Notes under the pieces: generated by a model | The model's database searches: none | The model's input: the letters and a program-made list of their open reading frames with translations, nothing else | Told to the model about the DNA's origin: nothing | DNA from: Thermoanaerobacter pseudethanolicus ATCC 33223 | GTDB taxonomy: Bacteria; Bacillota; Thermoanaerobacteria; Thermoanaerobacterales; Thermoanaerobacteraceae | NCBI RefSeq assembly: GCF_000019085.1 | Contig: NC_010321.1 | Location: 876,501 to 940,500, forward strand | Reading direction: 5' to 3' | Length of the DNA stretch: 64,000 bases | Translations under genes and position numbers: made by a program | Shown here: piece after piece, positions 29,534-38,300 of the stretch | How the letters are laid out: every line of letters starts with the position of its first letter | Position numbering within the stretch: the stretch's first letter is position 1

Positions 29534-29737
29534 ACTCTCCGAGCCTTTATGTCTAAGGGGCGAAGAGCCCTATGAGATAAAGGCCGATAGGGTATTGATG
29601 GAAACATCAATGCCTCCCGTGTTGGAAAGGAGAGGCAATGCATTTGCATTTATGCAAAGCAAGAATGCGTAAGGTAAAGTAATTGTGTCCTTGCTTTGCG
29701 AAAACGATGCAGTGCCTTCTCCGGAAGGCATTTTTTT
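29534..29737 (+). promoter_or_regulatory. Moco/Tuco-type riboswitch with terminator upstream of tupABC (copy 2)
   Basis: P1 CTCTCC (29535-29540)/GGAGAG (29629-29634). P2 CCTTTAT/ATAAAGG with receptor TCTAAG/TATGA. The core GGCCGATAGGGTATTGATGG has a GAAA tetraloop closed by TTGATG/CATCAA, then GCCTCCCG. The platform holds GCAAAGCAAG/CTTGCTTTGC and a terminator TGCCTTC-TCCG-GAAGGCA (29713-29730) with seven T (29731-29737). The P1 3' strand plus GGCA can pair with TGCCTTCTCC of the terminator (one bulge). A possible promoter TTGACG/TAAAAA (29483-29511) precedes. It should switch tungstate uptake by cofactor level. Confidence 0.88.
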
Positions 29738-29849
29738 GTACCTTTGTTAGGGACTAATTTCAATGGTAAAAGCTAAAGAATGGAATCTTTCCAGTTTTAA
29801 TGGGTAAGGTTTAAACAAAAACTAATAGTGATGATGGAGGATGAATACC

Positions 29850-30734
29850 ATGGCAAGAATATCAAAGAAGTTTTTGATGATCCTTTTATATTCTATTTTG
29901 TTGTTTAGTTTATTTTCTCTGAACGGTTGTACAGGTTCTAAAACTTCAGAGAAGATTTCCCCAGGTAATCGAGATGTAATTTTGGCGACAACAACAAGCA
30001 CGCAGGATAGTGGGCTTTTGGATTACCTTTTACCGATCTTTGAGAAAGAAACAGGATACAAAGTAAAAGTGGTTGCCGTGGGGACAGGACAGGCTTTGGA
30101 GATGGGAAAAAGGGGGGAAGCAGATGTTCTTCTTACACATGCTCCTGCGGCAGAGAAAGAACTTGTGGACAACAAGGATGTTATAAACTATCAGTTGGTA
30201 ATGCACAATGATTTCATTGTGGTTGGTCCTTCAGAGGATCCAGCGCAAGTTAAGAATGCGGTTTCAGTAGAAGCAGCCTTTCAGGCGATTGCTGAAAAAG
30301 GTGTACCGTTTGTTTCGAGGGGTGATGATTCGGGTACACACAAAAAGGAATTGAGTTTATGGAAAGCAGCAGGGATTGATCCCAAGGGAAAGTCGTGGTA
30401 TATAGAAAGCGGCACAGGAATGGGACAAACGCTCCTTATTGCTAACGAAAAACGGGCGTATACACTAACTGATCGGGGAACATACCTTGCATACCGCGAT
30501 AAATTAGATCTTACCATTGTTCGAGAAGGAGATAAGGGTCTTCTTAATATTTATCACGTCATGCAGGTTAACCCCGAGAAACATCCTGGGAAACACATAA
30601 ACAGCGATGGAGCCAAAGCTTTTGTGGAGTTTATGATTTCGCCCAGAACGCAGGAACTTATTGGCAAATTTGGGGTAGACAAATACGGAGTGCCGCTCTT
30701 TTTCCCCGATGCCCAAAAAGGGGAAGTAGAATAA
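29850..30734 (+). CDS. tupA: Tungstate ABC transporter substrate-binding lipoprotein TupA
   Basis: 294 residues. Signal peptide with lipobox SLNGC. The mature part begins with the tungstate-type ligand motif ILATTTSTQDSGLLDYLLP, followed by VGTGQALEMGKRGEADVLLTHAP and SRGDDSGTHKKEL, all typical of TupA rather than the molybdate protein ModA. The ATG at 29850 has GGAGG nine bases upstream; the ATG at 29841 abuts that site and is rejected. First gene of tupABC behind a riboswitch. Confidence 0.93.
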   Translation: MARISKKFLMILLYSILLFSLFSLNGCTGSKTSEKISPGNRDVILATTTSTQDSGLLDYLLPIFEKETGYKVKVVAVGTGQALEMGKRGEADVLLTHAPAAEKELVDNKDVINYQLVMHNDFIVVGPSEDPAQVKNAVSVEAAFQAIAEKGVPFVSRGDDSGTHKKELSLWKAAGIDPKGKSWYIESGTGMGQTLLIANEKRAYTLTDRGTYLAYRDKLDLTIVREGDKGLLNIYHVMQVNPEKHPGKHINSDGAKAFVEFMISPRTQELIGKFGVDKYGVPLFFPDAQKGEVE

Positions 30735-30748
30735 GGAGTTGAATAAAA

Positions 30749-31447
30749 GTGGAACTTATTTGGGAAGGCCTGAAAGGAGCATTCAAATTTCTTTTTCATG
30801 GGGTTCCAGAAATCAGAGAAATTACTCTTCTTTCTCTTAGGATTGCTGCGTGGGCTATAGGGATAAGTTCAGCCATTGGCCTTCCACTTGGGATTGCACT
30901 TGGAGTAAGCACGTTCCGTGGCAGGGATTTTCTTCTGACTTTAGCCAATACCGGCATGGGACTTCCACCGACAGTTGTGGGGCTTTGGGTAGCTATTGTG
31001 CTATGGCGTACCGGCCCTTTAGGAGGACTAAAGCTGATTTATACTCCTACTGCCATCATCATTGCTGAAGTAATTCTTACCGTGCCTATTATTATAGCTT
31101 TGGTAGCTGCAGCTGCGTCGGATAAAAAAGCTAAATTACACGATTTTTTTCTTTCTTTAGGGTTGAACCCTCTTCAATATATGTGGCTTTTACTTCGGGA
31201 AATTCGTAGCTCAGTTTTAACAGCAATCATTGCCGGTTTTGGACGTGCAATTTCGGAGGTAGGAGCAGCAATGATGGTAGGAGGGAACATCGCTGGGGAA
31301 ACCCGCACGCTTACCACCGCTATTGTTCTTGAAGTATCTAAGGGTGAGTTTGACCGCGCGTTAGCGATAAGTTTTGTACTTCTTGCCTTATCGTTTTCTA
31401 TTACTGCCTTTATTACCCATCTTCAGTATCAACAAAACTTAAAGTAG
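30749..31447 (+). CDS. tupB: Tungstate ABC transporter permease TupB
   Basis: 232 residues with about five membrane helices. The ABC docking loop appears around LREIRSSVLTAIIAGFGRAISEVGAAMMVGGNI. Helices include LRIAAWAIGISSAIGLPLGIALG. GTG start behind aaggag. It moves tungstate bound by TupA, energised by TupC. By eye it is richer in G+C than the flanking pterin genes. Confidence 0.92.
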   Translation: MELIWEGLKGAFKFLFHGVPEIREITLLSLRIAAWAIGISSAIGLPLGIALGVSTFRGRDFLLTLANTGMGLPPTVVGLWVAIVLWRTGPLGGLKLIYTPTAIIIAEVILTVPIIIALVAAAASDKKAKLHDFFLSLGLNPLQYMWLLLREIRSSVLTAIIAGFGRAISEVGAAMMVGGNIAGETRTLTTAIVLEVSKGEFDRALAISFVLLALSFSITAFITHLQYQQNLK

Positions 31448-31497
31448 AAGCGGGAAAAACAAGAAATAATTAGATTAAAGAAAGGAGGTAGAGGAGT

Positions 31498-32259
31498 ATG
31501 AATTATATGTTTGAACGCAAAGCTACCGATTTTCGGGATATAGAGAATCAAACGCCGGTTATTATAGCCGAAGATATTAGTGTACGGCGCAATGAACGCT
31601 TTATCCTGCGAAACATAAGCCTCGTTTTGCATCAAGGGGAACGTTTGGGACTTGCGGGTCCCAATGGTTCAGGAAAAAGTACGCTCCTTAAAGTCTTATC
31701 CTTACTAATTCCACCGTCTTCTGGGAGGCTTACAGTTCTTGGCTTTATGGGAGACGGGCGGTCTTCAGTGACTGTTCGCCGAAAGATGTCTATCGTCTTT
31801 CAACAACCGACGACGCTCACAGGGAGTGTTTTGCAAAACGTGAGTATTCCCCTGCGCATGCGAGGACTTTCTGCCCGAGAAGCAACCAAGCGGGCATATG
31901 AGTGGCTTAAGTGTTTTGATTTAGAAAAGCTTGCTTTTCAGCGGATACATACACTTTCTGGGGGAGAACTTGCACGTCTTCAGCTAGCAAGGGCGTTTGC
32001 TATGGAACCGGAAATTTTGTTCCTTGATGAACCTTTTGCAGCAGTGGATGCTACTTCACGGAGTCCACTAAAGGCCCTTCTTCGGGAGATTCTGGCAAAA
32101 AACAAGGTTTCACTGCTTCTTATTAGTCATGATTTTCGTGACCTTCTCGATCTTACTGAGCGCACGCTGGTTCTTTTGGATGGGCACATTGTTGCACAAG
32201 GTAAAACCCAAACTTTGCGCATACAATCTCCACTCGTGCGTGAGATTTTTCCGGAGTAA
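31498..32259 (+). CDS. tupC: Tungstate ABC transporter ATPase TupC
   Basis: 253 residues. Walker A AGPNGSGKST, Q-loop VFQQPTTLTGSV, signature LSGGELARLQLARAFA, Walker B ILFLDEPFAAVD, switch ISHDF. A strong AAAGGAGG precedes the ATG. Codon choice (CGG, CGC, GCG) is visibly more GC-rich than in neighbouring genes, suggesting that tupBC came from another source. Confidence 0.92.
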   Translation: MNYMFERKATDFRDIENQTPVIIAEDISVRRNERFILRNISLVLHQGERLGLAGPNGSGKSTLLKVLSLLIPPSSGRLTVLGFMGDGRSSVTVRRKMSIVFQQPTTLTGSVLQNVSIPLRMRGLSAREATKRAYEWLKCFDLEKLAFQRIHTLSGGELARLQLARAFAMEPEILFLDEPFAAVDATSRSPLKALLREILAKNKVSLLLISHDFRDLLDLTERTLVLLDGHIVAQGKTQTLRIQSPLVREIFPE

Positions 32260-32444
32260 AGTTTTTCGGGATACAAAGGTTGCTCAATATGTCTCTACTC
32301 TATACCATACTTATTTAAGCAGTTTGCGAAAAAAGTTTTTTATTTCAAGTAGAAGGAATACTAATTACTATACTTTTATTATAAATGAAGGCAGGATAAA
32401 AAAATAAATTAGTGGGGGAAAGCAAGAAAGGGGATGATAAATTA

Positions 32445-32942
32445 ATGATTAAAGTTGCTATTTTGACTGTTAGTGACAAGGGTTTTAGAGGAGAGAGAAT
32501 TGACACAACATCATCTGCTATAAAAGAAGTTTTAGATCCAGCGATATATTCTATTGAAGAAATAAGAATCGTTCCAGATGAAATAGAAGATATAAAACGT
32601 GAACTAGTAAGATTTTGTGATGAATTAAAAGTTGACCTTGTTTTGACAAATGGAGGAACTGGATTTTCAAAGAGGGACGTAACACCAGAAGCAACGATGG
32701 CTGTGGTTGAGAAATTGGTTCCTGGAATTCCAGAAGCAATGAGGGCAAAGTCTTTAGAAATAACTCCACATGCTATGCTATCCCGCGCTGTTGCAGGAAT
32801 TAGAAAGAGCACTTTAATCATAAATCTTCCAGGAAGCCCTAAGGGGGCTGTTGAAAACTTAAATGTTGTTTTACCTGCTCTTAAGCATGGAATTGAGATT
32901 TTAAAGGGTGAAGCTTCAGAATGTGCAAGAAAGGACGATTAA
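32445..32942 (+). CDS. mogA: Molybdopterin adenylyltransferase, MogA/MoaB family
   Basis: 165 residues, MoCF-binding fold: IKVAILTVSDKGFRGERIDTTS, the phosphate-binding TNGGTGFSKRDVTPEA, and NLPGSPKGAVENL. Adenylates molybdopterin before metal insertion. ATG at 32445 after a ggggat site. The stop lies next to the moeA start, so they are translationally linked. Confidence 0.9.
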   Translation: MIKVAILTVSDKGFRGERIDTTSSAIKEVLDPAIYSIEEIRIVPDEIEDIKRELVRFCDELKVDLVLTNGGTGFSKRDVTPEATMAVVEKLVPGIPEAMRAKSLEITPHAMLSRAVAGIRKSTLIINLPGSPKGAVENLNVVLPALKHGIEILKGEASECARKDD

Positions 32943-32943
32943 A

Positions 32944-34167
32944 ATGGAACTTTTAAAACTTGTTACAGTAAAAGAGGCAAAGGAGATAATAGAAAAAAAT
33001 ATTAGTTTTAAACTTGGAAAAGAGAAAGTCAATATTTTAAGCTCATTGGGGCGAATTCTGGCAGAGGATATATATGCACCAGAAAATGTTCCCGATTTCA
33101 GAAAATCAACTGTTGATGGATATGCTGTGATTTCGGGTGATGTTTTTGGAGCAAGTGAGAGTTTACCTGCAATTTTAAAGCTTGTTGGAGAAGTCAAGAT
33201 AGGAACGGAACCAACCCTGGATATAATGCCAGGAGAGTGCATGTATGTTCCAACAGGGGGTATGCTTCCTAAAAGTGCCGATACTGTTGTTATGATTGAA
33301 TACACAGAAAAACTTGATGATGAAACTATTTTAGTCAATAAACCAGCTGCGCCCTTTCAAAACATAATTGAAATTGGAGAAGATGTAAAAAGAGGTGAAC
33401 TTGTTTTAAAAAAGGGAACAAAATTAAGACCATATGAAATAGGAGTTCTGTCAAGTCTTGGAATATTAGAGGTGGAGGTTTATAAAAAAGTAAAGGTTGG
33501 AATTATTTCCACAGGTGATGAGATAGTGGACCCTAAGGAGAAAATTAATAAAGGACAGGTCAGGGACATAAATAGCTATCTGTTATACTCTTTATGTATC
33601 GAAGAAGGAGCAGAGCCTATTCTATACGGCATTGTTAAAGATGATTATGAAAAATTAAGAGAGAAATTGCAAGCGGCAATAAGTGAATGCGATTTAGTTT
33701 TGATGTCGGGTGGCAGTTCAGCCGGCAACAAAGATGAAACTCTCAGGGTTATAAGTTCATTTGAAAATTCGAATATTTTTATTCATGGAGTTGCTATACG
33801 ACCTGGGAAACCTACGATTGTTGGAAAAGTAGGTGATAAATTCATATTTGGACTTCCGGGGCATCCACTGGCGTGTGCGGTAATATTTAAGACCCTTGTT
33901 ATTCACTATTTGGACAGGGTAAGGAATTTTGAAAGAGAAGAATATCCGGTTGAGTGCAGGTTTGCCGTAAACTATCATAAGGCTGAGGGTAGAGCAGAAT
34001 TTTTACCTGTTAGTATAAAAGAAGCGGAAGGAAAATTAATTGCGTATCCCACTTATTATGAATCAGGGCTTATATCTCGTTTTGCAAAATCCTTTGGATA
34101 TGTTTACATTGAAAAAGAATTAGAGGGCATATCTGAAGGACAAATAGTTAAAGTTTATAAATTTTAG
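32944..34167 (+). CDS. moeA: Molybdopterin molybdenumtransferase MoeA (first copy)
   Basis: 407 residues. MoeA motifs: VPDFRKSTVDGYAV, EYTEKLDDE, GEDVKRGELVLKKGTKLRPYEIG, ISTGDEIVDP, LMSGGSSAGNKD, HGVAIRPGKPTIVG, GLPGHPLACAV. It inserts metal (here likely tungstate) into adenylylated pterin. ATG at 32944 (MELLKLVTVKEAKEII). A second, longer moeA follows directly. Confidence 0.92.
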   Translation: MELLKLVTVKEAKEIIEKNISFKLGKEKVNILSSLGRILAEDIYAPENVPDFRKSTVDGYAVISGDVFGASESLPAILKLVGEVKIGTEPTLDIMPGECMYVPTGGMLPKSADTVVMIEYTEKLDDETILVNKPAAPFQNIIEIGEDVKRGELVLKKGTKLRPYEIGVLSSLGILEVEVYKKVKVGIISTGDEIVDPKEKINKGQVRDINSYLLYSLCIEEGAEPILYGIVKDDYEKLREKLQAAISECDLVLMSGGSSAGNKDETLRVISSFENSNIFIHGVAIRPGKPTIVGKVGDKFIFGLPGHPLACAVIFKTLVIHYLDRVRNFEREEYPVECRFAVNYHKAEGRAEFLPVSIKEAEGKLIAYPTYYESGLISRFAKSFGYVYIEKELEGISEGQIVKVYKF

Positions 34168-34176
34168 GAGGGTGCT

Positions 34177-36084
34177 ATGAGGCAAAATATTTATCTTTCA
34201 AATATAAGTTTGAATGAAGCAATAGATATTTTTCTTGAAAAAATAAAAGATTTTAAGCTTGGAAGAGAATATGTAAAAACTTATGGAGCAAATGGTAGAG
34301 TTACAGCAAAACCTATATTTGCTAAAATTTCATCACCTTTTTACAGCTGTTCTGCTGTTGACGGGATTGCAACAGTAGCAAAAAAGACATTTACTGCAAC
34401 AGACAAAAATCCTGTAAGGCTTAAAGAAGGAGTTGATTATGTAGTTATTGATACAGGTGATCCTATTCCAGATGAATATGATTGCGTAATTATGGTTGAA
34501 GATTTAATTTGGGTATCTCAAGATGAGGTTGAGATAATAAAGCCTGCTATTCCATGGCAAAATATACGACAAATTGGTGAGGATATAGTAGAAGGACAAC
34601 TTATACTTCCTCAAAGCCATAGAATAAGACCTGTTGATATTGGTGCTTTGATTGCAGGAGGAGTATTTGAAGTTGAAGTTTATAAAAAGCCTAAAGTTGC
34701 AATCATTCCAACAGGAACAGAGCTAGTAGAACCAGGGGAAGAACTTAAAGTTGGAGATATAATAGAATTTAACTCGAGAGTTTTTGCCGCGCAGGTTGAA
34801 GAATACGGCGGAATTCCAACAAGATTTGATATTGTAAGAGATGATTTTGAGAAATTGAAAGCTGCTGTTGATAAAGCTTCAAAGGAATACGACATTATCC
34901 TATTAAATGCTGGTTCATCTGCAGGACGTGAGGATTATTCTAAAAAGGTTATTGAAACCTTAGGTGAAGTCTATATTCATGGAATTGCTATAAAACCTGG
35001 AAAGCCAGTTATACTAGGAAAGGTAAACAATAAGCCTATTGTTGGAATACCAGGTTTTCCTGTTTCAGCTTATTTTATAATGGAAAACATAGTTAAGAAG
35101 CTTATCAACTTTGTTCAAGGATATGATATAAAGGATAAGAGATATATAGAAGCAACTCTTTCAAAAAGAATTATGTCATCTTCAAAATATCTTGAGTTTG
35201 TAAGAGTAAAACTTGGTTTTATAGACGGTAAATACATCGCAGCGCCAATTGAACGGGGAGCAGGTACTACAATGAGCCTTGTAAGGGCTGATGGGGTTTT
35301 GGAAATACCTGAGGAGCTTGAGGGTTATGAAAAAGGGACAAGGGTTAATGTAAACATATTAAAAAGCGAAGACGAGATTAAAAATACAATTCTTTGTATA
35401 GGAAGCCACGATTTGATACTTGATATTGCAGCAGATCTTCTTGCCAAAAGAGGAAAATTCACGCTATCTTCAGCCCATGTCGGAAGCATTGGGGGAATAC
35501 TCTCATTGAAGGATAGGGAAACACATTTTGCAACAATTCACCTTCTTGATGTGGAAACGGGTGAGTATAATAAATCTTATGTGAAAAGATATATTCCAAA
35601 CAGAAAAATTGCCCTTATAAAATTTGTAAAAAGAATTCAGGGGCTTATGGTTAAAAAAGGTAATCCACTAGAGATTAATTCTTTGGAGGATATTGTAAAA
35701 AAAGGTGCAAGGTTTGTGAACAGGCAAAAGGGATCTGGTACAAGGATTTTGCTTGATTATGAATTAAAAAGATTGGGTATAAATCCCAAAGACATCATAG
35801 GTTATGATAGGGAAGAATATACTCATATTTCGGTTGCAGCACAAATAGCTAAAGGAAATGCAGATGCTGGACTTGGGGTATTTTCTGCTGCTAAGATTAT
35901 GGACCTTGATTTTATTCCGATAGCAAATGAAGAGTATGACATTGCAATTCCCGTTGAGTACTTAGAACTTGAAGGGGTAAAGCAGTTTTTGGAGGTTATA
36001 AATTCAGAAGAATTTAAAAATGAGCTTGATAAGCTTGGAGGGTATGACTATAGCAATTTAGGAGAAATTATCATTATCGAGTAA
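34177..36084 (+). CDS. MoeA fused to a periplasmic-binding-protein-like domain (second copy)
   Basis: 635 residues: MoeA core in about residues 1-405 (FYSCSAVDGIATVA, GEDIVEGQLILPQSHRIRPVDIG, IIPTGTELVEPGEE, NAGSSAGREDY, HGIAIKPGKPVILG, GIPGFPVSAYFIM), then a PBP-like domain (ILCIGSHDLILDIAADLL, FVNRQKGSGTRILLDYEL, GNADAGLGVFSAAKI) resembling oxyanion sensors. Paired short and long MoeA proteins suggest metal or cofactor specialisation. The PBP-like part lacks a signal peptide and is cytoplasmic. Spacing to the neighbours is tight, with an AGGAGG ribosome site. Confidence 0.9.
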   Translation: MRQNIYLSNISLNEAIDIFLEKIKDFKLGREYVKTYGANGRVTAKPIFAKISSPFYSCSAVDGIATVAKKTFTATDKNPVRLKEGVDYVVIDTGDPIPDEYDCVIMVEDLIWVSQDEVEIIKPAIPWQNIRQIGEDIVEGQLILPQSHRIRPVDIGALIAGGVFEVEVYKKPKVAIIPTGTELVEPGEELKVGDIIEFNSRVFAAQVEEYGGIPTRFDIVRDDFEKLKAAVDKASKEYDIILLNAGSSAGREDYSKKVIETLGEVYIHGIAIKPGKPVILGKVNNKPIVGIPGFPVSAYFIMENIVKKLINFVQGYDIKDKRYIEATLSKRIMSSSKYLEFVRVKLGFIDGKYIAAPIERGAGTTMSLVRADGVLEIPEELEGYEKGTRVNVNILKSEDEIKNTILCIGSHDLILDIAADLLAKRGKFTLSSAHVGSIGGILSLKDRETHFATIHLLDVETGEYNKSYVKRYIPNRKIALIKFVKRIQGLMVKKGNPLEINSLEDIVKKGARFVNRQKGSGTRILLDYELKRLGINPKDIIGYDREEYTHISVAAQIAKGNADAGLGVFSAAKIMDLDFIPIANEEYDIAIPVEYLELEGVKQFLEVINSEEFKNELDKLGGYDYSNLGEIIIIE

Positions 36085-36096
36085 AGGAGAGTTTTT

Positions 36097-37050
36097 ATGA
36101 GAGATAGGTTAGGAAGAAATGTTGATTATTTAAGAGTTTCTGTTACGGATAGATGTAACTTAAGGTGCATTTATTGTATGCCGGAGGAGGGAATACCCAA
36201 AAAAGATCATAATGAGATTCTAAGGAACGAAGAAATTTTAAAAATAATTAGGATTTCAGCAGAACTTGGCATTAAAAAGGTAAGGTTTACAGGAGGCGAG
36301 CCACTTGTAAGGAAGGGAATTGAGAACATAATTTATGAAACATCAAAAATAAAAGGCATTGAAGACATTGCACTTACAACTAATGGAACAAAACTTTATG
36401 AAATGGCAGATACTTTAAAAGAAGCAGGACTTAAAAGAGTTAACATAAGCCTTGATAGTCTTAAAAAAGATCGATACCGTATGATTACAAGGCTTGGGAA
36501 TATTGATGATGTATTTAGGGCTATTGACAAAAGTTTATCTATTGGACTTGAACCTGTAAAAATTAATACGGTTGTAATAAAAGGTATAAATGACGATGAA
36601 ATTTTTGATTTTGTGAAGCTTGCCGATGAAAACCCGCTTCATATCAGATTTATTGAAATAATGCCGATAGGTGAAGGAGCAAAATTCAAAGATAACTATA
36701 TATCGTCGGATGATTTAATAAGTAGCATTCCCGGACTGACTCCGGTTGAAACAGAACCGGGTAACACTGCAAGGGTTTTTAAAAGAAAAGGAGCAAAGGG
36801 AACGGTTGGTTTTATTACACCTTTGTCATGTAAATTTTGTTCAAGTTGTAATAGGATTAGACTTACTGCAGCTGGAACTATAAAACCTTGTCTGCATTCA
36901 AAATATGAAGTAGATATTAAAAGTTTTTTAAATGATGAAGACAAGATAAGAGCAATGCTGGAACATGCAATCTTAAGTAAGCCGGCAGGGCATAATCTTG
37001 AAAAGGAAATAAGCCAGAATCAAAAAATGATGTTTCAAATAGGAGGATAG
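36097..37050 (+). CDS. moaA: GTP 3',8-cyclase MoaA
   Basis: 317 residues. Radical SAM motif DRCNLRCIYCMPEEGIP near the N-terminus, RFTGGEPLVR, and the second cluster cysteines LSCKFCSSCNRIRLTAAGTIKPCLH. It ends in the conserved Gly-Gly (QIGG) required for catalysis. It starts pterin cofactor synthesis from GTP with MoaC, encoded four bases downstream. Confidence 0.95.
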   Translation: MRDRLGRNVDYLRVSVTDRCNLRCIYCMPEEGIPKKDHNEILRNEEILKIIRISAELGIKKVRFTGGEPLVRKGIENIIYETSKIKGIEDIALTTNGTKLYEMADTLKEAGLKRVNISLDSLKKDRYRMITRLGNIDDVFRAIDKSLSIGLEPVKINTVVIKGINDDEIFDFVKLADENPLHIRFIEIMPIGEGAKFKDNYISSDDLISSIPGLTPVETEPGNTARVFKRKGAKGTVGFITPLSCKFCSSCNRIRLTAAGTIKPCLHSKYEVDIKSFLNDEDKIRAMLEHAILSKPAGHNLEKEISQNQKMMFQIGG

Positions 37051-37053
37051 TAT

Positions 37054-37530
37054 ATGAATTTAACACACATTAATGAAGAAGGTAGAGCAAGAATGGTCGA
37101 TGTTAGCGAGAAAGCTGAGACAAAAAGAGAAGCTGTTGCAATAGGAAGTATTTATATGAAAAATGAAACTTTAAGAAGAATACATGAAGGAACTATTAAA
37201 AAAGGAGATGTCCTAGCTGTTGCACAGGTTGCAGGTATTATGGCTGCGAAAAATACATCTCATATGATTCCGATGTGTCATCCTATCATGATAACCGGAT
37301 GTGATATTAGTTTTAATTTGGATTTTGAGAATTCAAAGATTGACATTAAAGCAGTAGTTAAAACTGTTGGACAAACAGGGGTTGAGATGGAGGCATTGAC
37401 TGCAGTTACGGTTGCAGCTCTTACGATTTATGATATGTGTAAAGCAATAGATAGAGACATGGTTATAAGCGAAATAATGCTTGTGAAAAAAAGTGGTGGA
37501 AAATCAGGCCTTTATGAAAGGGAGGTTTAA
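37054..37530 (+). CDS. moaC: Cyclic pyranopterin monophosphate synthase MoaC
   Basis: 158 residues. Motifs [70 protein letters not shown], and C-terminal KKSGGKSG. Completes the first step of pterin synthesis with MoaA. Co-transcribed, with only three bases between the genes. Confidence 0.95.
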   Translation: MNLTHINEEGRARMVDVSEKAETKREAVAIGSIYMKNETLRRIHEGTIKKGDVLAVAQVAGIMAAKNTSHMIPMCHPIMITGCDISFNLDFENSKIDIKAVVKTVGQTGVEMEALTAVTVAALTIYDMCKAIDRDMVISEIMLVKKSGGKSGLYEREV

Positions 37531-37532
37531 TA

Positions 37533-37982
37533 ATGGCAAAGGTGGTGTCAGTTAATATTAGCGAAAAGAAAGGAACTGTAAAAAAGCCTATAGAAAAGGG
37601 ATATTTTAGAGAAAACCACGGGCTTGAAGGAGATGCTCATGCTGGAAGGGGACACAGGCAGGTCAGTCTTCTTGCAGAGGAGAGTATAGAAAAGATGAAA
37701 GCAAAAGGCATTTGGGATTTGGCTGCAGGAAAATTTGCAGAAAATATAACAACAGAAGGAATTGAACTTTACACTTTGCCGGTAGGAACAAAACTTAAAA
37801 TAGGAGAAGAGGTTATTCTTGAAATATCTCAAATAGGGAAAAAATGTCACGAAGCTTGTGAGATCAGAAAGATTACAGGTGATTGTATAATGCCAAGGGA
37901 AGGTGTATTTGCAAAGGTTATAAAAGGTGGATATATAAAGCCGGGTGATGAGATAGTATTACTGCATGAAACTGAAAATTAA
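37533..37982 (+). CDS. MOSC-domain protein
   Basis: 149 residues with the MOSC fold: VVSVNISEKKGTVKKPI, ENHGLEGDAHAGRGHRQVSLL, FAENITTEGIEL, GKKCHEACEIRKITGDCIMPREGVFAKV. The conserved cysteine lies in the KKCHEAC segment. MOSC domains carry or transfer sulfur/metal in pterin cofactor enzymes. It is the last gene of the pterin run; an ISL3 relic begins 12 bases after the stop. Confidence 0.86.
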   Translation: MAKVVSVNISEKKGTVKKPIEKGYFRENHGLEGDAHAGRGHRQVSLLAEESIEKMKAKGIWDLAAGKFAENITTEGIELYTLPVGTKLKIGEEVILEISQIGKKCHEACEIRKITGDCIMPREGVFAKVIKGGYIKPGDEIVLLHETEN

Positions 37983-37993
37983 TTTAAAATTTT

Positions 37994-38300
37994 GGTTCTT
38001 TGTCAAGAGTTGGGGGGTATTTTCTTAATGCCTGTCCTTACTTTTGAGGTTAGAGCATAATGTCATTATTAGAAACTTTATACATTAAATGTAACGATAT
38101 TATACTCTAACCCTCATTTAGTACAGAAGATTCCACTATTTAATTTTATCTCACCTTGCTATTTTCCTCTATACACAATAAAGTATCCTCTTTCTAAATC
38201 TTTCAAAATTCCTATATCCATATGCATTCCTCTTTAGTACTTTAATCTTGCTATTAAATCCTTCTGTCACGGCATTTGTGTATGGGACATCAAATGAACG
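37994..38300 (-). mobile_element. ISL3-family transposase remnant A
   Basis: The end motif GGTTCTTTGTCAAGAGTTGG at 37994 is ISL3-like. Minus-strand sequence near 38170-38300 reads VPYTNAVTEGFNSKIKVLKR and NAYGYRNFERFRKRILYCV, the C-terminus of an ISL3 transposase. The rest of the element is gone. A homologous remnant lies at 41209-41490 in the same orientation. Confidence 0.8.

Noticed and set aside
30850-31068. Plus-strand frame inside tupB
   Set aside because: Shadow frame of a clear membrane permease gene.
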